A DNA stretch of 11,713 bases from Bacillota bacterium (GTDB lineage Bacteria > Bacillota > Clostridia > Acetivibrionales > DSM-1351). Below, in pieces: positions 5,902 through 11,713 of the stretch. Where the stretch lies: NCBI GenBank assembly GCA_023412635.1, contig JAEYNI010000134.1, forward strand, positions 1 to 11,713, read 5' to 3'. Within the stretch, counting starts at the first letter, position 1. Every line of letters starts with the position of its first letter. The notes beneath the pieces are model-generated. The model searched no databases. It saw nothing but the letters and a program-made list of their open reading frames with translations, and was not told the DNA's origin. The translations under genes and the position numbers were made by a program.

Positions 5902-6009
5902 CTACCATGTTTTGATCATTTTTATTGCTCCAGATTCCCATAGCTGTGAATATTCTTTTTCAATGTGAAATCCCACACTCTCATAAAAGGAAAACTTTAA
6001 TATATCTAT
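5902..6009 (-). pseudogene. C-terminal remnant of a GNAT acetyltransferase
   Basis: Directly after the cupin stop codon, 35 minus-strand codons read I-D-I-L-K-F-S, then FYESVGFHIEKEY, then SQLWESGAIKMIKTW and a stop. F-Y-E-S-V-G-F is the usual motif B of GNAT proteins, and the closing A-I-K-M-I-K is the usual last strand. The acetyl-CoA-binding motif A and the whole N-terminal part are missing and there is no start, so it is a scar. It differs in sequence from the intact GNAT at 4664-5137, so it comes from another gene of the family. Confidence 0.5.
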
Positions 6010-6471
6010 TCACCATCATAATACTCAACTTGCTGATTCACTTTAAACACCTTGTTGAGGTTCTCACCCCAGACACCTATTTTCCCTGAATCGGGATAAA
6101 AGGCTACATCTATATCATTATGTGTATCAAAGTCTAGATATACAAGTAACTCTGAATCAGATGTATTAGTTAATTTATGAGCTCCCTTTTCATTTGGCGG
6201 AAAAAACATAAATTCTCCTGCTGATACTTTTATTTCTCCTGATGGAGTTTTAAGTACCGTTACCACTTATAATATAAAACGCTTCTTCGTTCTTTGTATG
6301 GTAATGATATGGATATGCCGATTTACCAGGAGGTATCTCATAAACAGATATGGAACATTGTCGGGCATTCTTTTTTGGTACAAGTTCGCGCTTATAATAT
6401 TCATACTCAGAATGCTCGTTTTTATGCTTTAACGGAACATCATGAAGTTTAACTTTTAATATTTCATCCAT
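6006..6471 (-). pseudogene. cupin domain protein split by a frameshift
   Basis: Two overlapping minus-strand frames together make one cupin protein of about 154 residues. The first (6250-6471) starts at an ATG after a G-rich Shine-Dalgarno and carries cupin motif 1: G-K-S-A-Y-P-Y-H-Y-H-x4-E and then I-I-S-G, with the metal-binding His pair. It stops at TAA at 6250. The second (6006-about 6266) continues with L-K-T-P-S-G-E and carries motif 2: G-E-F-M-F-F-P-P-N-E-K-G-A-H-K-L-T-N. Adding two bases at ACTTAAA (for example ACTCTTAAA, giving G-T-L-K-T-P) joins both frames, so a CT unit was probably lost. The rest looks intact, which points to a recent mutation or an assembly error. Mononuclear metal cupins of this kind are often sugar- or small-molecule-binding proteins; the substrate is unknown. 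Confidence 0.8.
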
Positions 6472-6561
6472 GATCTTCCCCCCAAATTAATTATCTTGAT
6501 TGCAAAATCAATACTTTACAACCAAAGGATTTGCTCCATGTTTGTTCTTGTTTCCTTGTAC

Positions 6562-6969
6562 TTACTGCCTTTTTTCAATGGCCAAACGGATTCCCATAAT
6601 AATACAAGTAATACACACCAGACTCATAACAACTTTTTCGAAGGGTGTACCAAGAAACTGAAAAATCAGTCCTAAAAAAGTGTAGGCAACATTAATCCAT
6701 AATAATATTGAAATTATTGTTTTGGTTACACTATTCCATTTCACTTTCACAAATCCACTTGATACTAATACTATTCCAGTCAAAACAACAAAATAGGGAA
6801 TACTGTTTAATGATATCTGTCTTGCAGTTTCATATGTTGCAGACCGGCCACCATTAGTCCACGTATACGGGATCATCCCAAAAATAACCAGTAAATGAAC
6901 AATTACAGTTAGTATGTTCATTGAAATATAGATTTTTCCTGCTTGTTTAACCCCGATTCTTTTTATCAT
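6562..6969 (-). CDS. small membrane protein with four helices, unknown function
   Basis: A 135-residue integral membrane protein with predicted helices at about residues 13-35, 55-74, 84-106 and 112-131. The connecting loops are short and there is a basic C-terminus (IEKRQ). I do not recognise the family, and no catalytic, transport or metal-binding motif is seen. The ATG at 6969 follows AAAGGG with a 7-base spacer. It lies 74 bases behind the stop of the large VWA gene, on the same strand. The inverted repeat at 7001-7043 separates the two but lacks a T-tract, so read-through from the VWA operon is possible. The next gene downstream is the broken cupin. Confidence 0.7.
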   Translation of the reverse strand: MIKRIGVKQAGKIYISMNILTVIVHLLVIFGMIPYTWTNGGRSATYETARQISLNSIPYFVVLTGIVLVSSGFVKVKWNSVTKTIISILLWINVAYTFLGLIFQFLGTPFEKVVMSLVCITCIIMGIRLAIEKRQ

Positions 6970-7000
6970 CTGGAATCCCTTTCATTTTTTTAATAATAGT

Positions 7001-7043
7001 TACATTTTACAACTATAGCCCTAAAAATGGAATATAAAATGTA
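7001..7043 (-). repeat. inverted repeat behind the VWA gene
   Basis: TACATTTTA (7001-7009) and TAAAATGTA (7035-7043) are perfect 9-bp inverted copies. With a one-base bulge the pairing extends three more base pairs into the TAG stop codon of the VWA gene. No T-tract follows on the minus strand, so it may be a weak terminator, an RNA-stabilising hairpin or an intercistronic processing site. Confidence 0.4.
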
Positions 7044-9965
7044 CTATTTGAATCTCTTTCGTTTTAGCAGTTGCGAGGTATCAAGAGTATTGGCTTCCAT
7101 TGTTTTTGACATATTGTCGGCAGTTTTCCCTTCATTACTATTTTTACTATCTTTTGCTTCAGTTTTTCTATTTTGAGGCGTCTCGCTTTCAATTTCAGCA
7201 TATTTGTCTATATTCTCATAGCTTCCTGCATTTCCCGTATTACCTTTATCCGAATTAAATTGATTATTAGCATTTTTAATGGATGATGGCGCACCTATAT
7301 TATTTGGAGCTATGTTACGCTTAATCTGCTTTTCCGAATTTGAATTACCTATAGTACCGATTTTCAGTACATTTGAGCTAAACTGCTTTAATGTGCTGCC
7401 CGCCTTTTCCAATGCAGCCTTCAGTTTGCCTGTATTCAGATTCAGCCTTCGAAAAGCAATGTCCAGCATAAACAAAATAAGGAATAGTGCTATCAGATAT
7501 GGAGTTAAATCTCTCTGCCCTCTCTTATTTTGCATTTCACCTTCAAAAACCTCTTTAGGTTCTTTTATAATTTTACCTCCAACCTCGGCTACAAGCTTTT
7601 CAAGGTTATCACTGTTGTTAATTTTATATTCCGGTGAATATTGAACAGCATAACCCTGCTTTACAGCATTTAACAGTTCTCCATTTTTATCCTGTTTTCC
7701 GCTGACCATATATACCCCGTTTTCTTTTATATCAAAGGTGCCGGAATACTCTCCGGGTGCAACGGGATTAAGGGTTGTTTCAATTGATTCTCCAGAGGGA
7801 CTAATAACTGTAGCTTTACTGCTCAATTCATTTTCAATAGCTTTATTTTTTAAAGTTACGACAGCTTTGGAACCCTCCTGAGATATTTCAAGGGATGAAT
7901 TCTCGTTATCATAGTCCTCAACGGTAAAATTAATTATGTTCTGCCAAAGCTTAAGATTTCTTTCCCAGGGAATATAGTTTGAGCTCCATTTTCCTGATAC
8001 ATCGGAGTTCCAGGCTACTGCTTTTCCAAGCCCGTATTGCCAGACGGTCAGAATAGGGTCATCCTCGTCACTTCTTAATATTACTCTGGCTGTTTCCTTT
8101 TGAGACGCACCTACATATCCCAAAAGTGAAGGCAAACCGCCTTCTGCAACACCTTTCAGAACAGAATGGTCATAATTAATAACAGGAGTAAACTCCCTGT
8201 TGTTTAAGTATGTTCTGGCGGCCATAAAGGTCTCTTTTGTAAATATGGAAGGTATGTTTGAGTAGGCGTCGGTAATATAAAATCTTCCGTTACAGGTATT
8301 TGCTATCATCGATAGTAATTGTTTATCTGAATCCTGTCCTACAGCAACTGTCGATACAGTTATATTTTCCTTATTAATATTATCCAACAAGGTATTATAC
8401 CCTGTTCTCTCGGCTAGACCGTCAGTCAGCAATATAACATGCTTTATCTTTGCATCGCTTTCCTTCAGTGATTCATAGGCAGCTTGTAACGAGGGAATTA
8501 TGCTTGTTCCCCCATCAGCTCGTATTGTCCCAATGTCCTCTTCAATAGCCTTAGGGTCATTAATCAGCTGCCTTTTTACCACCCAGCTGTATGCCCCATC
8601 CAAAGACAGTACTCCTATTTCATCCTTACCCACTCTTAATGAATCCAGACTTCTGATGGCACCCTCCTTCGCCATGTCTACCTTACTGACACCTGCAACC
8701 CCCTCGGTCATACTGCCGGATTTGTCAATAATCAGCAGCAATGCCATCTTAGGCGCCTCCTTTTTCCCCCTCATATCCATGTATACAGGCAGTACCTTTT
8801 CCAGCGGAGTTTTGGAGTACCCTCCCAGAGCAAAGGAATTATCTCCTCCGGTAGCTATGAATCCTCCACCAAAATCCTTCACATAGCTTTCCAATGAATT
8901 CCTAAAGCCTACATTCAGGTTGTCTATCTGAACATTACAGGTTATGATCGTTTTATAGGCATTCATATCCTGAATATTACCTGGTGCGCTCCTTGCATTT
9001 ACAAGAGTATAATCTGCTTTTGAGGCCTTAAGCATTTTAACCAGTTCATCCGACTCACCTTCGGTATCTTCAATTACAAGAATTCTAGGCTTTGCAACTA
9101 TATTGGTAAAGCCTGAAGCCTCATTGTTTTTGCTCTGACTGTCCCTTTCAGGCTCAATCAGTACGTTGTAGCTTCTGAAGCCTCCCTCAGTGGCCGTATC
9201 TTTAAACACGAATTTGTTTGTACCTTTTTGCAGCTGAACTGTCTGTTCCGAAAGCTTTGTTCTGTCGCTGATTAAGGTTAATTTTGCTTTTTGGACTGTA
9301 GTACTGTTTATAGTAACAACAAGATTGAATTCTTCATCAAGAGCCAACCTTTCAGGAAGCTCAATCTTTTCCACCAGAGCTTCTTCTCCGGCAATTTTCT
9401 CAACCTTATGATATTTGAAGTCTATACCCTGTTCCTGAAGTGAAAGAGCAATCTTGGCCGCACTGCCGGAATTTTCTTCCCCATCGGATATTAAGACCAC
9501 CCGTTTGTTGCTGTTGCCCGGAAATATCGATAAAGAAGCTGCAATTGCATTTTCAATATTTGTGTAGTTCCCGTTTATCTTTCCTTCGATCTTTGTAAAA
9601 TTTGTTTCATCACTTACAAAGCTTTCTACCTGGGCGTTATCACCAAAGGATATAACTCCGACTTTGTCCTTTCTCCCCTTTAGTTTATAGGCCTCTTTGA
9701 CAAATTGCTCCATATTGGCTTTGTTTGCATAAGTGGAGTCAGATGCATCTATGAGGAATAGAGTGGTAACATTATTCAGCTTCCACGTTAAGCTCATACC
9801 GCTCACCGCCAGAACCAGAAGAGTTAATACAGAACAGCGCAACACTGCTATCCGAATTTTTTTGGTTTTATTTATTCTTCTAAGCCATTTTGTTGATAAC
9901 ACTACCAATCCCAGTAGAACTGGTATCAGAAGTAACAAATATGGTCTTTCAAAGCTTATTCCCAT
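7044..9965 (-). CDS. membrane protein with two VWA domains and glutamine amidotransferase-like fold
   Basis: A 973-residue envelope protein. Two N-terminal membrane helices (about 8-28 and 38-59) come first. VWA domain 1 spans about 66-190, with MIDAS residues D73-x-S75-x-S77, T135 and D161. An Ig-like strand region follows (200-290). From 292 to about 680 runs a class-I glutamine amidotransferase-like fold (strand PRILVIED, GGGFIATGG at 366-374, then PILTVWQYGLGKAVAWNSD). VWA domain 2 is inserted into it, with D414-K-S416-G-S418, T487 and D515. A second beta region leads to one C-terminal helix (about 822-838). Both VWA domains should thus lie outside the cell. The cytoplasmic tail, about 133 residues, is rich in N, S, K and E. 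Such proteins accompany MoxR ATPases and BatA proteins in assembly or quality-control systems. No amidotransferase catalytic Cys is evident. The ATG at 9965 follows AAAGGA, and the BatA-like gene is 84 bases upstream, probably in one operon. Confidence 0.88.
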   Translation of the reverse strand: MGISFERPYLLLLIPVLLGLVVLSTKWLRRINKTKKIRIAVLRCSVLTLLVLAVSGMSLTWKLNNVTTLFLIDASDSTYANKANMEQFVKEAYKLKGRKDKVGVISFGDNAQVESFVSDETNFTKIEGKINGNYTNIENAIAASLSIFPGNSNKRVVLISDGEENSGSAAKIALSLQEQGIDFKYHKVEKIAGEEALVEKIELPERLALDEEFNLVVTINSTTVQKAKLTLISDRTKLSEQTVQLQKGTNKFVFKDTATEGGFRSYNVLIEPERDSQSKNNEASGFTNIVAKPRILVIEDTEGESDELVKMLKASKADYTLVNARSAPGNIQDMNAYKTIITCNVQIDNLNVGFRNSLESYVKDFGGGFIATGGDNSFALGGYSKTPLEKVLPVYMDMRGKKEAPKMALLLIIDKSGSMTEGVAGVSKVDMAKEGAIRSLDSLRVGKDEIGVLSLDGAYSWVVKRQLINDPKAIEEDIGTIRADGGTSIIPSLQAAYESLKESDAKIKHVILLTDGLAERTGYNTLLDNINKENITVSTVAVGQDSDKQLLSMIANTCNGRFYITDAYSNIPSIFTKETFMAARTYLNNREFTPVINYDHSVLKGVAEGGLPSLLGYVGASQKETARVILRSDEDDPILTVWQYGLGKAVAWNSDVSGKWSSNYIPWERNLKLWQNIINFTVEDYDNENSSLEISQEGSKAVVTLKNKAIENELSSKATVISPSGESIETTLNPVAPGEYSGTFDIKENGVYMVSGKQDKNGELLNAVKQGYAVQYSPEYKINNSDNLEKLVAEVGGKIIKEPKEVFEGEMQNKRGQRDLTPYLIALFLILFMLDIAFRRLNLNTGKLKAALEKAGSTLKQFSSNVLKIGTIGNSNSEKQIKRNIAPNNIGAPSSIKNANNQFNSDKGNTGNAGSYENIDKYAEIESETPQNRKTEAKDSKNSNEGKTADNMSKTMEANTLDTSQLLKRKRFK

Positions 9966-9999
9966 GATATGCGTCCTTTCAATCTCTACAATCTTTTTG

Positions 10000-10057
10000 A
10001 AGCTATAAAATCTCTTGAAGCTTATAAATTCATAGAACCCATAAAGCTTTTAAATTC
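10000..10057. repeat. three imperfect direct repeats between the VWA genes
   Basis: A 13-14 base motif occurs three times: AAGCTATAAAATC (10000-10012), AAGCTTATAAATTC (10018-10031) and AAGCTTTTAAATTC (10044-10057). The last copy spans the stop codon of the BatA-like gene. The copies fill most of the intergenic gap and lie upstream of the ribosome binding site of the 973-residue protein. They probably arose by slippage of AT-rich DNA, though a binding site is possible. Confidence 0.45.
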
Positions 10058-11713
10058 GGTATTGACGTACATAAACCAGCCATTCAACAGCTGCAATGAT
10101 AAGGGCGGTCAGAAGCAGTATATTCAACAAATTGAATCCGCCCCGGTTATTAACCACACTATCTGCCTTATCTCCGGCTTCAGTAGCATTTTGTTCTTCG
10201 GTTTCGTCACTGTTTACTGTGTCGACAATGCCTGCAGGCCCGCTTTCCGAAACCGGGAAGTTAACTGCCACCAGCTTTTCAATCTGCTTATCTCCTGCTT
10301 TTTGACTTATTTCATAAATGCCGGTGGTAGAGGTTTTTTCATATGGCTTCAAAGGATATTTCGAACTAAGTTCCGTATTAACACCGTCTGGGCCTTTTAC
10401 AGATACACTCTCAGCCTCGGGCAGAGGATTGATTTCTAGCTCGTCACCGCAGCTGTATTGAGTATTTGACATGGTATCTCTATCCATCAGGTAGGATATC
10501 AGGTTATTAACAAAAACCGGGAATTCGAGTGTAAGTGGAAAATCCGAATTGTGAAGATCAAACCCTATTGCTGCAACCTTTTGGCCTTTTAATTCCCCTG
10601 CGAAGGACACGTTATTTTCATTTACCGTTATTAAAGGGCTTGCCCAATAAGGCATATCTAAAGAACTAACCCTTGATACTACAAAATCACTGTTGGTCAT
10701 ATATTTTGTAATTGCGTGGGAAGCAATAGCAGCCTTACCGCCACTAAGCTCCTCCCCGGCTTTAAAATATACATTGTCTTTCCGTGGATTAACAAAGAGG
10801 ATGTTCCCCTTCTGAGGAAGCTGTCCCTGATGGTCTCCGTCAAAAATATACAAGTCGAATTCTTCATTTATTTTCTCATCTGGGAGTGTTTTGTATAATT
10901 CAATATCCTTTAATGTGTTAAGGGCCTTTTCAAGAAAAACATTCTGCTCGGTAGAAAGTAAAACCCTTTTTGCTTCCTTCTGCTTTACAACAGAATAAAT
11001 CCTGTTATCCTCCAGAAGTCCATCCTCTTTAGATAGCTCTCCATAGATGTATTTGCAGTCAGCAGGCACATTGTCAAAGTAAATTGTTTTTGATTCCCCA
11101 CCATTTAAAACTTCATTCTTTATGTCAAGCAGCTCCTCATCACCATACAGGCAGATCTCAGCTTCTTCAGGCTCATTGCTGTGATTTGATACTCTGACCA
11201 TTACCTTCAAGCTGCTGTCCTTCTTTGTGTGGGCTATATAATCAAGGCTTACATTGGGCCTCTCCGGGCCAAGCTCTACAACTTCACCGTTCAGGCCCTT
11301 CAAGTCCATATTATGATCTGTAAAGTAAACTACTCTATAGCTCTGATATTGATCGCATATGGCTTTTACCAGAGAATATGTATCCTCTATACTTCCTGCA
11401 CTGTTTGTAGGAGACATTGTTCTTAGCTTGTTTATTACCTCTTTTTTTTCAGTACTTCCGCTGACCTCAACCTTAAAATTTTTTGAAGCTGAAATCAGTG
11501 TAATTCTGGTACCGGAGGATAGCGAATTGATAAGTTCTCCTGCCTTTTGCTTGGCTTCCTCCAGTTTTTTATCCTTTTCTCCGAGAGCGCTCATACTGCC
11601 TGAGGTATCCACTACAAGTACAACATTTTGATAATTGTTGTTTTTCCACCATATAAAAGGATTTGTCAGAGCAAAAATGCACAGTAATAATATCAGTAAC
11701 TGTAGAAAAAACA
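10050..11713 (-). CDS. BatA-like VWA protein, WFA-type C-terminus (N-terminus outside window)
   Basis: The frame stays open to the right edge, so the true start lies outside; about 554 residues are visible. An internal GTG at 11612 falls inside the VWA strand and cannot be the start. The first visible residues form a membrane helix (F-F-L-Q-L-L-I-L-L-L-C-I-F-A-L) followed by NPFIWW, as in BatA. The VWA domain starts at once: N-V-V-L-V-V-D-T-S-G-S-M, with the MIDAS D-T-S-G-S intact, a later Thr (SPTNSAG) and V-V-Y-F-T-D. An Ig-like region follows. Then comes a stretch ending in GFDLHNSDFPLTLEFPVFVN, typical of BatA/WFA proteins. A variable acidic linker leads to a C-terminal helix (LNILLLTALIIAAVEWLVYV). 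The domains between the helices face outside. Such proteins usually act with MoxR AAA ATPases and DUF58 proteins. The next gene downstream carries two more VWA domains. Confidence 0.9.
   Translation of the reverse strand, partial: FFLQLLILLLCIFALTNPFIWWKNNNYQNVVLVVDTSGSMSALGEKDKKLEEAKQKAGELINSLSSGTRITLISASKNFKVEVSGSTEKKEVINKLRTMSPTNSAGSIEDTYSLVKAICDQYQSYRVVYFTDHNMDLKGLNGEVVELGPERPNVSLDYIAHTKKDSSLKVMVRVSNHSNEPEEAEICLYGDEELLDIKNEVLNGGESKTIYFDNVPADCKYIYGELSKEDGLLEDNRIYSVVKQKEAKRVLLSTEQNVFLEKALNTLKDIELYKTLPDEKINEEFDLYIFDGDHQGQLPQKGNILFVNPRKDNVYFKAGEELSGGKAAIASHAITKYMTNSDFVVSRVSSLDMPYWASPLITVNENNVSFAGELKGQKVAAIGFDLHNSDFPLTLEFPVFVNNLISYLMDRDTMSNTQYSCGDELEINPLPEAESVSVKGPDGVNTELSSKYPLKPYEKTSTTGIYEISQKAGDKQIEKLVAVNFPVSESGPAGIVDTVNSDETEEQNATEAGDKADSVVNNRGGFNLLNILLLTALIIAAVEWLVYVRQYRI

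Noticed and set aside
400..6500. Integron-style cassette array
   Set aside because: The gene classes and single orientation recall one, but I see no integrase and no attC-like palindromes with conserved core sites between the genes. Several genes have their own promoters, which is unusual for cassettes.
8500..8886. Plus-strand ORF of 128 codons inside the large VWA gene
   Set aside because: It is antisense to a clearly conserved VWA domain whose frame carries all MIDAS residues. The Ser/Pro/Leu-rich translation is a typical shadow.
9969..10439. Plus-strand ORF of 156 codons over the start of one VWA gene and the end of the other
   Set aside because: Antisense to the BatA-like C-terminus and the intergenic repeats, with no ribosome binding site or domain.

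Overview
The window looks like chromosome of an AT-rich Gram-positive anaerobe, most likely a clostridium of the Ruminiclostridium/Clostridium kind. This rests on low G+C, purine-rich Shine-Dalgarno sites (AGAGGTGA, AAAGGA, AGGAGG), consensus sigma-A promoters, U-tailed hairpin terminators, and the families present. The genus is inference. Every gene I accept lies on the minus strand, so the window is best read from right to left.

Right part (about 7044-11713): two large envelope proteins, probably one operon. The first, cut by the window edge, is a BatA-like VWA protein with a WFA-type C-terminal region. The second is a 973-residue protein with two VWA domains, each with an intact MIDAS, embedded in a glutamine-amidotransferase-like fold. 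In related genomes such pairs usually follow a MoxR-type AAA ATPase and a DUF58 protein; those would lie beyond the right edge and cannot be seen here. Downstream sit a four-helix membrane protein (6562-6969) and a cupin gene split by a frameshift (6006-6471).

Middle and left part (about 400-6009): a loose row of small, mostly monocistronic accessory genes. These are a one-helix membrane-anchored protein whose good start site is one base out of frame, a GNAT acetyltransferase, a DUF6064-like membrane protein, a GyrI-like effector-binding protein and an AAA/DUF4143 ATPase. Several have their own promoter and terminator. Between them are gene scars: a GNAT C-terminus (5902-6009), a VOC/glyoxalase N-terminus (2518-2598), and a second copy of the last 40 codons of the DUF4143 ATPase (4514-4636).

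The most notable non-gene structures are two. A ~280-bp duplicated block (759-1042 and 4362-4638) holds the ATPase 3' end, a long bidirectional terminator and the apparent tail of a convergent gene. Two promoters (3338-3374 and 4231-4267) share a nearly identical 21-bp sequence around the -10 box, which suggests common regulation of the GyrI-like and DUF6064-like genes. The left 390 bases are AT-rich and hold only one possible 25-codon ORF. I see no rRNA, tRNA, CRISPR array, intact transposase or integrase. I found no complete new system; the likeliest novelty is the co-regulated pair, the duplicated ATPase tail and the out-of-frame start.
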